Both the position numbers and the translations under genes were made by a program. From Amycolatopsis sacchari (lineage in GTDB: Bacteria > Actinomycetota > Actinomycetes > Mycobacteriales > Pseudonocardiaceae), in contig NZ_FORP01000026.1 in NCBI RefSeq assembly GCF_900114035.1, positions 1 through 64,000 on the forward strand: a DNA stretch of 64,000 bases. The letters run 5' to 3'. Below the pieces are notes generated by a model. That model was not told the origin of the DNA. It did no database searches and worked only from the letters and a program-made list of their open reading frames with translations. Below, piece after piece: positions 28,692 to 37,924 of the stretch (within the stretch, counting starts at the first letter, position 1; each line of letters starts with the position of its first letter).

Positions 28692-29480
28692 ATGATTTCC
28701 GCACTGCTGAAGGACATCGACGTCGTCGACGAAGGCACCGGTCCGGTCGTCGCGCTCGCCCACGGCGCGGGCGGGGGCGTCCGGGAGAACTTCGGCCCGC
28801 TCATCTCCGCGGCCGGGGACCTCCGGTTCGTCGGGCCCTACTACCCCGGCGCGGGCAAGACACCACTGGCGACCGAGCCGTTGTCACTCGAACGCCTGGC
28901 CGACACGGTCGTCGCGGCGGCACTGGAAACGGGGGCCGAACGGTTCCCCGTCGCCGGGCTGTCCCTGGGCGCGGCTGTCGCCGTGACCGCGGCCGTCCGG
29001 CACCCCTCGCACGTCAGCGGCCTGGTGCTGACCGTCGGCGTCGCGCGGCACGACGCGCAGTTGCGTGCCTACGCGACGGTCTGGCGGCGGCTGGCCGAGC
29101 GCGAGGACTTCGACGCCCTCGCCGAGTTGATGCTGCACGCGGCCGGCTCACCGGCGGCGCTGGCGGCGCTCTCGCCCGCCGACCACGCCGAGGCGGTCCG
29201 GCAGATCCGCCAGGGCTACCCGGCGGGCGGCGCGGCGCACGCCGAACTGGCCGCCCGGACCGACGTCACCCCGCTGCTCGGCGCGATCGACGTGCCGACG
29301 CTCGTCGTCGTCGGCGGGCAGGACCGGATCGTCCTGCCCGACACGGCCCGGCTGTTCGCGACGGGGATCCGCGGCGCCGAGCTGGTCGAGTACCCCGGCG
29401 CCGGGCACATCTTCAGCCCGCCGGAGGCCGCCCGCTGGGCTTCGGACGTACTCCCGTTCCTGCGCCGGGTGGTGGCTTAA
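28692..29480 (+). CDS. Alpha/beta hydrolase
   Basis: A 262-residue alpha/beta-fold hydrolase with nucleophile Ser in the elbow AGLSLGAAVA, Asp in VGGQDRIVLP and His in PGAGHIFSPP. The oxyanion region is LAHGAGGGVRENF. It resembles actinobacterial esterase or lactonase-like enzymes; the substrate is unknown. The divergent MerR probably activates it. The stop TAA and that of the convergent MFS gene share the sequence TTAA. Confidence 0.85.
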   Translation: MISALLKDIDVVDEGTGPVVALAHGAGGGVRENFGPLISAAGDLRFVGPYYPGAGKTPLATEPLSLERLADTVVAAALETGAERFPVAGLSLGAAVAVTAAVRHPSHVSGLVLTVGVARHDAQLRAYATVWRRLAEREDFDALAELMLHAAGSPAALAALSPADHAEAVRQIRQGYPAGGAAHAELAARTDVTPLLGAIDVPTLVVVGGQDRIVLPDTARLFATGIRGAELVEYPGAGHIFSPPEAARWASDVLPFLRRVVA

Positions 29481-30835
29481 GCCGCTTTCCGGGACAGCAC
29501 GCGGAGCCCGGCCAGCCGGTAGCCCTTCGCGAGGCCGCCGCGGCGGGCCAGCACCGCGGCGCACGCCACGGCGGCCAGCGCGGAGACCACCCCGCCGATG
29601 TAGAACGGCGACCGGCCGCCGAAGGTGTCGGCCATCCAGCCCACCATCGGCCCGCCGACCGGGTTGCCGCCGATCAGCACGAGCACGTAGATGCCCATCA
29701 CGCGGCCACGCATCTCGGGGCTGACCGCCGTCTGCACGAGCGAGTTGGCCGTGTTGAGGAACGTGATCGTCGCGAAACCCAGCGGGATCAACGCGATCCC
29801 GAACGCGAGGTAGCTCGGCATGAACGCCGCCGCGAACTCGACCGCGCCGAGCGCGAACGCGGAGATCAGCAGCAGCCGCACCCGCGGCCCGCCCTTGGTC
29901 ATCCGCCGCGCCGCCATCAGCGAGCCGGTGAACGTGCCGACCGCGAGCAGCGTCGACAGCAGGCCGTAACCGTCCGCCTCGGTGCCGAACACGTTGCCCG
30001 CCACGATCGCCAGCGACGTGAAGAACGTGATGCCGAACGTGCTCACGAAGAACACCAGCACCATCACGGTCATCAGGTCCGCGCGGCCGCGCACGTAGGT
30101 GAGCCCTTCACGCAGCTGCCCCTTCGCCCGCTCGACGACCGGGCCGCGGAACAGCTTGTCCGGGTCCATCAGCGCGAGACCGGTGATCACGGCGAGGGTG
30201 CTGGCGGCGTTGGCGAGGAACATCCAGCCCGTGCCGACCCACGTGATCGCGAACCCCGCGATGGCGGGGCCGACGATGCGCGCCATGTTGAACACCGACG
30301 AGTTCAGCGCGACGGCGTTCGGGATCTGCTTGCGCCCCACCATCTCCGCGACGAACGACTGCCGCGCGGGCACGTCGAGCGCGCTGAAGATGCCGAGCAC
30401 GAAGCACAGCAGGTACACCTGCCACAGCGCCACCAGGCCGGTGACGTTCAGCAGCCCCAGCACCAGGGCCTGCACGCCGATCCCGCTCTGGATCAGGATG
30501 CACAGCTTCCGCTTGTCCACCCGGTCGGCCAGCACGCCGGCCCACAGCGACAGCAGCACGGTCGGCGTGAACTGCAGCGCCACCGCGATGCCCAGCGCGA
30601 TCGGGTTGTTGCCGGACAGCTCGAACACGAGCCAGTCCTGCGCGATGCGCTGCATCCAGGTGCCGATGTTCGAGACGACCTGCCCGGAGAAGAAGAGCCG
30701 GTAGTTCCGCACCCGCAGCGAGGCGAACATGCCCGGCTTCGGCTTCGGCGGCTCGGCGGCCGGTGGAGGAGCCTGACCCCGGGTAGCTGTCGTCGTCGGA
30801 TGAGTCTTCGCCTGGCTACCCGTGTCTGGTCGCAC
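29477..30835 (-). CDS. MFS drug exporter
   Basis: A 452-residue major facilitator with 12 predicted TM helices. After a Pro-rich cytoplasmic tail it starts SLRVRNYRLFFSGQVVSNIG, with ADRVDKRKLCIL in the A-loop, the EntS/DUF894-like branch. It is read with, and only 2 bases after, a MarR gene, the usual arrangement of a repressor with the efflux pump it controls. The GTG at 30835 is the first start after the MarR stop. Confidence 0.88.
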   Translation of the reverse strand: MRPDTGSQAKTHPTTTATRGQAPPPAAEPPKPKPGMFASLRVRNYRLFFSGQVVSNIGTWMQRIAQDWLVFELSGNNPIALGIAVALQFTPTVLLSLWAGVLADRVDKRKLCILIQSGIGVQALVLGLLNVTGLVALWQVYLLCFVLGIFSALDVPARQSFVAEMVGRKQIPNAVALNSSVFNMARIVGPAIAGFAITWVGTGWMFLANAASTLAVITGLALMDPDKLFRGPVVERAKGQLREGLTYVRGRADLMTVMVLVFFVSTFGITFFTSLAIVAGNVFGTEADGYGLLSTLLAVGTFTGSLMAARRMTKGGPRVRLLLISAFALGAVEFAAAFMPSYLAFGIALIPLGFATITFLNTANSLVQTAVSPEMRGRVMGIYVLVLIGGNPVGGPMVGWMADTFGGRSPFYIGGVVSALAAVACAAVLARRGGLAKGYRLAGLRVLSRKAA

Positions 30836-30837
30836 CG

Positions 30838-31269
30838 TTACTCGTTCCCCGCCATTCTGTCGATGAGCTCGGCGGCGCGGGCGAGCACTTCCCGCTCGTC
30901 GCCGCTCAGTTCTGCCAGCTTGCGGTCCAGCCACGCCTCGCGCACGGAGATCATCTCCTCGACGAACGCCGTGCCACTGGACGTGAGCGCGACGATCGAC
31001 TGCCGCCCGTCCGTCGGGTGCGCGCTGCGCTCGACGTAGCCCATGTCCTCGAGCGCGGCGATGACGCGCGTCATCGACGGCGGCTGCACGCCCTCCTTCG
31101 CGGCCAGCTTGCCGGGCGTCAGCGCCCCGCATTTGTGCAAAGTGGACAGCGCGGCGAGCTGCGTCAGCGAGACGTTCTGGTCGGTCCGCTGTGCCCGGAG
31201 CTTGCGGTTCAGCCGCACGACGGCGAGCCGGAGGCGGCTCGCCAGCTGGGGCTCACGCATTTCGGGCAC
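30838..31269 (-). CDS. MarR-family regulator
   Basis: A 143-residue winged-helix repressor: VSLTQLAALSTLHKCGALTPG, then recognition helix VQPPSMTRVIAALEDMG and wing RSAHPTDGRQSIVALT. It heads a two-gene unit with an MFS exporter and occupies the Rv0880 position relative to SpoU and DUF2530. The GTG at 31269 lies six bases from a TATGCT box, indicating a leaderless start; an ATG nine bases later is the alternative. Ligand unknown. Confidence 0.9.
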   Translation of the reverse strand: MPEMREPQLASRLRLAVVRLNRKLRAQRTDQNVSLTQLAALSTLHKCGALTPGKLAAKEGVQPPSMTRVIAALEDMGYVERSAHPTDGRQSIVALTSSGTAFVEEMISVREAWLDRKLAELSGDEREVLARAAELIDRMAGNE

Positions 31270-31275
31270 ATAGTT

Positions 31276-31281
31276 AGCATA
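31276..31281 (-). promoter_or_regulatory. -10 box TATGCT of the MarR-MFS unit
   Basis: TATGCT on the minus strand ends six bases before the GTG. The surrounding TAAGGTATGCTAACTATG contains near-symmetric half-sites and could be the autoregulatory MarR operator. Confidence 0.45.
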
Positions 31282-31303
31282 CCTTACGATCGGCGGTGCG
31301 TGC

Positions 31304-32761
31304 TCACCGCAGCGCGGCCTGGATCGGCCCGACGGCGAAGTACGCGACGAACGCCACAGCGATGGCCCACATCAGCGGGTGGATCCGCCGGGCCTTCCCG
31401 GTCACGGCCTGGATCACGACGTAGCTGATGAACCCGGCGCCGATGCCGTTGGCGATCGAGTAGGTGAACGGCATGACCACGATCGTGAGGAACGCCGGGA
31501 GCGCGATCGAGAAGTCCGTGAAGTCGATGTCGCGGACCTGCGCGATGAGCAGCGCCCCGACCACGACGAGCGCGGGCGCGGCGGCCTCGACCGGCACCGA
31601 CTGGTACAGCGGGGTGAGGAACATCGCGGCGAGGAAGAGCACGCCGGTGACGATGTTGGCCAGCCCGGTGCGGGCGCCTTCGGCGATGCCCGAGGCCGAC
31701 TCGACGAACACGGTGTTGGAGCTGGCGGAGCCGAGCCCGCCGGCGGCGCCCGCGAGCCCCTCGACGAACAGCGCGCGCCCGACGCGGGGCAGCTGCCCGT
31801 CGGGGCCGAGCTGCCCGGCTTCCTTGGCGAGGCCGGTCATGGTGCCCATGGCGTCGAAGAAGTCGGCCAGCACCAGGGTGAACACGAGCAGGATGACGGT
31901 GATGATCGGCAGCCGGGTCCAGGCACCGAAGGAGACGTCTCCGACGAGCGACAGGTCGGGCAGGCTGAGGACCTTGTCCGGCAGTGCGGGGTAGCCGAGG
32001 TTCCAGCCCTTGGGGTTGGTGCCGTTCGACGGGCCGGCGTGCACGATCGCTTCGACGACGATCGCCAGCACGGTCGTGGCGAGCACGCCGATCAGGATCC
32101 CGCCGCGGACGCGCTTGGCGACGAGCGTGCCGGTGATCAGCAGGCCGACGACGAACACCGCGGTCGGCCAGGAGGCGATGGAGCCGCTGATGCCGAGGCC
32201 GACGGGGACGGTGGTGTTGGCGGCGTCCGGGAGCCGTCGCACGAACCCGGCGTCGACGAGGCCGATGAAGCAGATGAACAGCCCGATGCCCGCGGCGATG
32301 GCGGATTTCAGCGCGGCCGGGACCGCGTTGAACACGGCCGTGCGGAAGCCGGTGAGCACGAGGACGACGATGATGACGCCCTCGATCACGACCAGCCCCA
32401 TCGCCTCGGGCCAGGTGACCTGCGGGGCGATGGTGACGGCGACGAGGCTGTTGATGCCGAGGCCGGTCGCGATGGCGAAGGGGTACTGGGCGACGAGGCC
32501 CATCAGGATCGTCATGACCCCGGCGACGAGCGCGGTGACCGCCGCGACCTCGGGGACGGGCAGGATGCCGCCGAGCACGTCGCGGTGGGCGCCGGCGTCG
32601 GAGGGCGAGAAGCTGCCGATGATCAGGGGGTTGAGCACGACGATGTACGCCATGGTCACGAAGGTGACCAGCCCGCCCCGGATTTCCCTGCCGGTCGTCG
32701 AGCCGCGCTCGCTGATCTTGAAGAAGCGGTCGAGGGCCGACCGGCTGCCCAGCTGGGTCAT
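31304..32761 (-). CDS. NCS2/AzgA-type purine permease
   Basis: A 485-residue transporter with 12-14 TM segments of the AzgA branch: N-terminal GREIRGGLVTFVTMAYIVVL, ATGLGINSLVAVTIAP, DFFDAMGTMTGLAKEAG and SASSNTVFVESASGIAEGAR, which are hallmark motifs. It is expected to import hypoxanthine/guanine/adenine with protons. It is divergent from a DUF2530 gene with 50 bases between the starts. No purine riboswitch is seen in that short gap. Confidence 0.92.
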   Translation of the reverse strand: MTQLGSRSALDRFFKISERGSTTGREIRGGLVTFVTMAYIVVLNPLIIGSFSPSDAGAHRDVLGGILPVPEVAAVTALVAGVMTILMGLVAQYPFAIATGLGINSLVAVTIAPQVTWPEAMGLVVIEGVIIVVLVLTGFRTAVFNAVPAALKSAIAAGIGLFICFIGLVDAGFVRRLPDAANTTVPVGLGISGSIASWPTAVFVVGLLITGTLVAKRVRGGILIGVLATTVLAIVVEAIVHAGPSNGTNPKGWNLGYPALPDKVLSLPDLSLVGDVSFGAWTRLPIITVILLVFTLVLADFFDAMGTMTGLAKEAGQLGPDGQLPRVGRALFVEGLAGAAGGLGSASSNTVFVESASGIAEGARTGLANIVTGVLFLAAMFLTPLYQSVPVEAAAPALVVVGALLIAQVRDIDFTDFSIALPAFLTIVVMPFTYSIANGIGAGFISYVVIQAVTGKARRIHPLMWAIAVAFVAYFAVGPIQAALR

Positions 32762-32798
32762 GCTTCCGCCTTCGTGGAGGTCATCGGGAACTGGCCGG

Positions 32799-32804
32799 TA
32801 GCCT
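32799..32804 (+). promoter_or_regulatory. -10 box TAGCCT before DUF2530 gene
   Basis: TAGCCT sits seven bases upstream of the GTG, consistent with leaderless transcription. Confidence 0.4.
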
Positions 32805-32811
32805 TCCAGGC

Positions 32812-33093
32812 GTGACCGACAACGGTGGGGATGGTAAAGGCTCGCTGCGCCCGGTGCCCGAGTTGCCTCGGCAACTGACGGCGATGTTCCCCCTCGTGAC
32901 CGTCGGGACCGTGCTCTGGTTGGGTGGTTTTGTCGCTTTCGCCGTGCACGACTGGGGTGGGGGACGGCCCGCGTCGGTGTGGCTGTGGACGTGCGGGGCG
33001 GGGGTTGTGATCAGTCTCATCGGGATGGGCATCATGACCTGGCAGAGAACCGCCGCAAGGCGCGGTTCGAGGGCGGCCCAGACGGGGCTTTGA
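32812..33093 (+). CDS. DUF2530 small membrane protein
   Basis: A 93-residue protein with two TM helices (LVTVGTVLWLGGFVAFAV and ASVWLWTCGAGVVISLIGMG) and a short basic tail. PELPRQLTAMFPLVTVGT before TM1 is typical of DUF2530, found next to purine permeases and MarR genes in actinobacteria (Rv0879c position). Function unknown. Confidence 0.82.
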   Translation: MTDNGGDGKGSLRPVPELPRQLTAMFPLVTVGTVLWLGGFVAFAVHDWGGGRPASVWLWTCGAGVVISLIGMGIMTWQRTAARRGSRAAQTGL

Positions 33094-33389
33094 GGTTCGG
33101 GTCTGGTGGGGCCTGTGGGGTTTGTGGGGCTGCTGGGGCTTGCGGGCACAGTCCGCTGAGACTTGCGGGCTCAAGCCGCTGCCATCACCCGCACTGCTTC
33201 GCCGACGTCAGCAGCCACCCGCGACCGCCGCATCCACCGCACGAGCCGCCGCCAGCAGCCATCCGGCTCAGGTCAGCAGATCCGCCACCTGCGTCGACCT
33301 CGCGCGTTGCCGACCGCAGCCACCCAGCTCACCTCAGCAGCTCGGCCGCCTACATCGGCCTCGTGCGCCGCCTCCACCAGCCATCCGGC
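33094..33389. repeat. Repeat-rich gap after DUF2530
   Basis: About 300 bases with no gene. A 24-base sequence starting CAGCCATCCGGCTCAGGTCA lies at 33256-33279 and again at 33378-33401, where the second copy contains the stop codon of the large ATPase gene. The segment 33100-33180 repeats GGGGCCTGTGGGG-like and CTTGCGGGC units. It looks like tandemly duplicated and decayed 3' flanking DNA. Confidence 0.6.
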
Positions 33390-36299
33390 TCAGGTCAGCA
33401 GGGTCAGCGGATCCGGCTCCTCCAGCAGCGCCGCGATGAGATGCCGGTCCTCCCAGCGACCGGCCGCCCAGGCGAAGGCCCGCGCCAGGCCCTCGGGGGT
33501 GTCGGCCGCGTGATGTTCCCCGTGAAACCGGCCACTATCGACCCACCACGGCGCGTCGTGCTTGACTCCGGCCACCTCGACCGTCAACTCCTCGTGCACC
33601 ACGACCCCGCCGTCGGGGAACGGGATGTCCAGCAGCTCCGCGACCAGGCGGATCGCCGTGAGTTCGGACCACGGGACGTACTCGCCCTCGGGCAGGCTCG
33701 CCGACACCAGCTCGCTCAGCACCGGCACGTCCAGCACCTCCGCCAGCCGCTCCGCCAGGCCAGGCAACCCCTCCCCGCCTGAGGCGTGCTCCGCCGGACC
33801 TCCCGGAGCCAGATCCGCGTCACCCGCGAACGGCACCGCCGAACGTCGGGCCCCCAGCCCAGCCGGACCTCCGCCCGCCAGCTGCCTCGCCGAGCGCTCC
33901 TCCGCCGCCAGCCCCTCCGCTGCCGACCCCGCGAGAGCCACCCCCGGCCGACCCGCCCCCACGCGCCGCACCGACCCCACCTCCGGCACCGCGACCAAAC
34001 GCCCCGCCGGCCACACCGCCGCCAGCCAGGGCCGGTCCAGCACCGCCGCCTGCTCCGCCGCCACGACCGAACCGTCGACCGTCCGCACGCGCTCCGGCGG
34101 GTCCAGCTCCTGCCACTCCAGCCCGGCCGCCGCCACCGCCCGGTACGCCCGCCCCACGAGCCCGGGCGCGATCACCCGCTCCGGATCGCCCAGGCGGTCC
34201 AGCACGTCGGCGGCGTCCTCGAGGTCCGCGACCACCAGCTCCGCCCGCACACCGGCCAGCGCGAGCACCTCCGGCCGCACCCCGACGTCCGGCACCGGGT
34301 CGTACAACCCCGCCAGCCCGTCCGCGTCCGGCAGCCGCCACTCCGCCGGCGCCCGCCCCGCCAGCACCGCGTTCCGCGCCAGCCACTCGCCCGACGGGCC
34401 CGCCAGCGCGTGCCACGTCTCCCGCTCCGCCGCCAGCAACCGCAGCGCCGCGGGCCACGCGTCGTCCGCGACGAGGTCCAGGTCCCGGATCCCGTCCTCG
34501 GCCACGACGAACCCGTCCACCACACCGACCGCCACAAGCGCCTCACGAGGCCATCGTGCCGCGAAATCCTCGTCCAGCAAGGAAAACGGACCGTCCTCTG
34601 TGAACACTTCGGGGTCGAAGACGTCCAGCAGCGGCGAAGTGGGCAACAACAGCTCGTCCGCCCGCCGCCACCCGTCCTCGCCCGGCAGCGCCAGCGCGCC
34701 CAGCCCCTCGGCCGAGGTGTCGGAAACCAGGCGCAACACGGCATCCGCGAGCGGCCGAGTGTCCAAACCAGACAGTGCATCTTCGACACTGCGCTCGACA
34801 GCCTCACGCAGCGCGGGCGCTTCCAGCAGATCCGCGGACTCGGCCTGCTTCGCCCCCAGCCGCTCCAGCAGCGGGTGCGCCGCCTCCGGGTGCACCAGCC
34901 GCAACCCGACGACCTCGGCCTCCGCGAGCAGGTCCAGCAACTCCTCCGAACCGCCGAACAGGAAAGCACCCCGCGGCCCGGGCAGCGTCCGCCCGTCGGC
35001 GAGCGGAACCGGCAACGCGCCGAGCTCGTCGGCCTGCACGGAATGCGCTTCCAGCAACGGGAGCAGCGCGTCGTACAGCGAGCGCCACCATGACGGCGGC
35101 CGCTCCAGCCCGGTCAGGACCTCGACGACCTCGGCCACCCCGAGCGGATCGGCGCCGACTGCCGACAGCACCCGCGCCACCTCGGGTCCGGACAGCGAAA
35201 CCAGCCGCGGCACGACCTCCCCGAGCAGGTCGACGAGCTCCGGCGACTCGACGTCCAGCACGCGCGCCCCGGAGCCCGGCAGTTCTTCCTCGCGCCCCGG
35301 CAACCACGGCTGCGCCGACAACTGCCGCACCACCGCGTCCCGCAGTTCGGCGTCCACTTCGGACAACGGGAAACCGGGCCGTGGCACCATCTCCGAGCGC
35401 CGCTCAGGCGGCAGCTGCCGTACCAGCGCCGGGTACGACTCGGCGAACACCGCCAACTCGGTGCCGGGCAGCACGCGCCGCCGCGAAGGCTCCAACGGCA
35501 CGTGTGCGATCAACCGCGCCGGCAGAGACATCCGCTCGTCGGTCGGCGTCGGGGCGTGCAGCACGTCAGCCGTCAGCGGCCCGTCGACCGGCACCGCCCA
35601 CAGCCCGCCCGGCGCCTCCTGCGTCAGCCACCGGCGCCCGGAAACCTCGACAACACCGTCCACTTCGGACCGATCCCATACGCGGTCCGCGACCTCGACA
35701 CGCGCCAGCCAGGGCAGCACCAGCAGCAGGTCCTCGACCTCGTCCGCCAGCCGCGCCAGCAACTCGGAGACGTCCACACCCTTGCGCAGCGGCAGGCGGA
35801 CCTCCGTGTCGAAACCTTCGGGCACCTGCTCCTCGACCGGCCACGGCAACCGCAGCACCGGCACGTCGTCGCGCCCCACGGCCTCCCGGGTGCGTGCCTC
35901 GGAAAACGCCACCCCGCCCGTCCGCGAGATCACCCGCGGCTCGGAGGTCACCGCGAGCACGGCGGCGAACCCGACGCCGAACTGCCCGACCATGCCCTCC
36001 TTCGCCGACGCCCGCAGCGACGACAGCGAAGCCACCCCACGGGCGTCCAGTGGCGCACCGGTGTTGGCGACCCGCAACTCACCGTCCACAACGGACACCC
36101 GCAGCGTCCCGGGCGTCCCGGCGGCGAGCGCGGCGTCGGCGGCGTTCTGGGCCAGCTCGACGAACAGCCGGTCCCGGTAGGCGCCGACCCGCAGATCGCG
36201 CTCGGCGTTGGTGTCCTCGGTCAGGCGAGTGGGCGAATCCGCCCAGGCCCGCAGCACCGCGGCACGCAGGGCCTCGGTGCCGAACGGGTCACTGCTCAC
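33390..36299 (-). CDS. Sacsin/Hsp90-like GHKL ATPase, large
   Basis: A 969-residue protein whose first about 200 residues are a GHKL (Hsp90/sacsin N-terminal) ATPase: N-box RLFVELAQNAADAALAAG, LRVANTGAPLDARGV and the G2 motif GMVGQFGVGFAAVLAV. The remaining about 750 residues are Leu/Val/Glu-rich with no recognised domain and a low-complexity stretch near residues 795-860. Such proteins are conserved in actinobacteria, annotated as ATP-binding or chaperone-like, without known role. The GTG start overlaps the DUF3027 gene end by 11 bases, indicating coupling. Confidence 0.8.
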   Translation of the reverse strand: MSSDPFGTEALRAAVLRAWADSPTRLTEDTNAERDLRVGAYRDRLFVELAQNAADAALAAGTPGTLRVSVVDGELRVANTGAPLDARGVASLSSLRASAKEGMVGQFGVGFAAVLAVTSEPRVISRTGGVAFSEARTREAVGRDDVPVLRLPWPVEEQVPEGFDTEVRLPLRKGVDVSELLARLADEVEDLLLVLPWLARVEVADRVWDRSEVDGVVEVSGRRWLTQEAPGGLWAVPVDGPLTADVLHAPTPTDERMSLPARLIAHVPLEPSRRRVLPGTELAVFAESYPALVRQLPPERRSEMVPRPGFPLSEVDAELRDAVVRQLSAQPWLPGREEELPGSGARVLDVESPELVDLLGEVVPRLVSLSGPEVARVLSAVGADPLGVAEVVEVLTGLERPPSWWRSLYDALLPLLEAHSVQADELGALPVPLADGRTLPGPRGAFLFGGSEELLDLLAEAEVVGLRLVHPEAAHPLLERLGAKQAESADLLEAPALREAVERSVEDALSGLDTRPLADAVLRLVSDTSAEGLGALALPGEDGWRRADELLLPTSPLLDVFDPEVFTEDGPFSLLDEDFAARWPREALVAVGVVDGFVVAEDGIRDLDLVADDAWPAALRLLAAERETWHALAGPSGEWLARNAVLAGRAPAEWRLPDADGLAGLYDPVPDVGVRPEVLALAGVRAELVVADLEDAADVLDRLGDPERVIAPGLVGRAYRAVAAAGLEWQELDPPERVRTVDGSVVAAEQAAVLDRPWLAAVWPAGRLVAVPEVGSVRRVGAGRPGVALAGSAAEGLAAEERSARQLAGGGPAGLGARRSAVPFAGDADLAPGGPAEHASGGEGLPGLAERLAEVLDVPVLSELVSASLPEGEYVPWSELTAIRLVAELLDIPFPDGGVVVHEELTVEVAGVKHDAPWWVDSGRFHGEHHAADTPEGLARAFAWAAGRWEDRHLIAALLEEPDPLTLLT

Positions 36300-37056
36300 G
36301 CAGCGGTTCCATGTCCAGCAGCGAGTCGTCGTAGACCAGCTCCGCGACCGGCACCGACGACGTCGTCTCCACCTCGATCTCGGAATGCGCCCCGCAGCCG
36401 TACTCGACGTTCACGACGTGCCCGTCGGCAGGCGCGATCTCGTTGCCGCACACCCCGAACGCGGCCCGCAGCGAACCGGCCAGCGGCAGGTAGAAGCCGC
36501 AGGTCCCGCACGAAGCGGGCGCGCTGCGCGCCATGTCCGAACGCGGCCCGAACTCGCCGGACCGCCACCGCGAGGCCGCCTCCAGCCGCCCGTAGCGGGA
36601 CAGCACCCGCACCCGGCCGAGGCCGGCCTCGTGCGCGACCTCCTCGACCGCCGGGTCGTCCGACTGGAGGTAGCCCGGCACCAGCCGGGGGTCCTCCGCG
36701 TCGGTCGGGAAGATGTCGCCGACGCCGAGGTCGCCGGGGCGCACGCGGCGCTCCCACGGCACCCACTTCGGCGCGACGAGCGCGTCCGGCCCCGGGGTCA
36801 GCACGACCTCGCTGACGGTCACCGGCAGGTCCGGGCCCGCCGTCGCGACCGTCACCGACCAGTGCCAGCCGCGGTAGCCGGGCACCGCCGCCTCGAAGAG
36901 GTGGCTCGCCGACACCGCGTCCTCGAAGTGGACGCCGGTGTGCGCGCCGACCTGCTCCGGCCCGGCCTCCTCGACCGCTGCCTCGCGAGCGAGGTCGACG
37001 GCGTCGGTGAGGGCCCGCTGGACGGAACCGTCGTCCAAGGTGAGCAGGAGCGTCAT
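36289..37056 (-). CDS. DUF3027 protein
   Basis: A 255-residue conserved actinobacterial protein. The first half contains HWSVTVATAGPDLPVTVSEV and WVPWERRVRPGDLGVGD, typical of DUF3027; the second holds a Cys cluster (SCGTCGFYLPLAG...GVCGNEIAP...YGCGAH) that could bind zinc. It precedes and overlaps the sacsin-like ATPase gene, and lies divergent from a cyclotransferase gene. The ATG at 37056 is chosen; an upstream in-frame start at 37092 is possible. Function unknown. Confidence 0.8.
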   Translation of the reverse strand: MTLLLTLDDGSVQRALTDAVDLAREAAVEEAGPEQVGAHTGVHFEDAVSASHLFEAAVPGYRGWHWSVTVATAGPDLPVTVSEVVLTPGPDALVAPKWVPWERRVRPGDLGVGDIFPTDAEDPRLVPGYLQSDDPAVEEVAHEAGLGRVRVLSRYGRLEAASRWRSGEFGPRSDMARSAPASCGTCGFYLPLAGSLRAAFGVCGNEIAPADGHVVNVEYGCGAHSEIEVETTSSVPVAELVYDDSLLDMEPLREQ

Positions 37057-37106
37057 GACGCCATTGTGCAGCGGCGGATTTACCGGCGTCATGTCAGGGT
37101 AAGGCC

Positions 37107-37883
37107 GTGCGCATCCTGGTCTCGATCTTCCTCGCGCTGGTCACGGCTCTGACGGCCTGTGCCGCCAGCGCTCCGCGAGCGGACGGCTCCGTTCCGCGAC
37201 TGCGTGCCGACGTGCTCGCGACGCTCCCGCACGACACGTCCGCGTTCACGGAGGGCCTGGAACTGGACGGCGGCACGCTGTACGAGGGCACCGGGATGGT
37301 CGGCAGCTCGGAGGTGCGGGCCGGACCGCCGGGCGCCGCGCCCGCCGTCCGGGCCGCGCTGCCCGATCCGCTGTTCGGCGAGGGGATCACGGTCGTCGGC
37401 ACCAAGCTGTGGCAGCTGACCTGGCAGAACGGCGTCGCGATCGAGCGCGACGCGCACACGCTCACCGAGCTGCGGCGGGTGCCGTACGAGGGTGAGGGCT
37501 GGGGCCTGTGCCACCAGCGGGACCGGCTGGTGATGAGCAACGGCTCCAGCCGGCTCACCTTCCGCGATCCGGTCACGTTCGCCCCGCTCGGCACCGTCAC
37601 CGTGCACGCGGGGAACCAGACGTTCGACCAGCTCAACGAGCTGGAGTGCGTCGGCGGCGACGTGTACGCGAACGTGTGGCAGACCGACACGATCCTGCGG
37701 ATCGACGCGGCGAGCGGCGAGGTCGAGGCCCTGATCGACGCGTCGGGCCTGCTCACGGACGCGCAGCGGCAGCAGGCCGACGTGCTCAACGGCATCGCCG
37801 CGGTGCCGGGGACCGACGAGTTCCTGCTCACCGGCAAGTACTGGCCGAGCCTGTTCCGGGTGAAATTCGTGGCAACCTCCTGA
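37107..37883 (+). CDS. Glutaminyl-peptide cyclotransferase, lipoprotein
   Basis: A 258-residue five-bladed beta-propeller of the plant/bacterial glutamine cyclotransferase type, which converts N-terminal Gln to pyroglutamate. Lipobox LTAC follows a short hydrophobic leader, so it is a membrane-attached exported enzyme. Family landmarks: DTSAFTEGLELDGGTLYEGTG, ITVVGTKLWQLTWQNG, YEGEGWGLC and LNELECVGGDVYANVWQTD. Start GTG. Targets may be exported proteins bearing N-terminal Gln. Confidence 0.85.
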   Translation: MRILVSIFLALVTALTACAASAPRADGSVPRLRADVLATLPHDTSAFTEGLELDGGTLYEGTGMVGSSEVRAGPPGAAPAVRAALPDPLFGEGITVVGTKLWQLTWQNGVAIERDAHTLTELRRVPYEGEGWGLCHQRDRLVMSNGSSRLTFRDPVTFAPLGTVTVHAGNQTFDQLNELECVGGDVYANVWQTDTILRIDAASGEVEALIDASGLLTDAQRQQADVLNGIAAVPGTDEFLLTGKYWPSLFRVKFVATS

Positions 37884-37924
37884 TCGGGCCGCCTTCTGGC
37901 CTGGTCATGAGGCAAGATTGACGC

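Noticed and set aside
33562-36180. Long plus-strand open frame (over 870 codons) opposite the large ATPase gene
   Set aside because: Ser/Thr/Arg/Pro-rich product with no domain; it is the antisense shadow of a recognised gene in GC-rich DNA.
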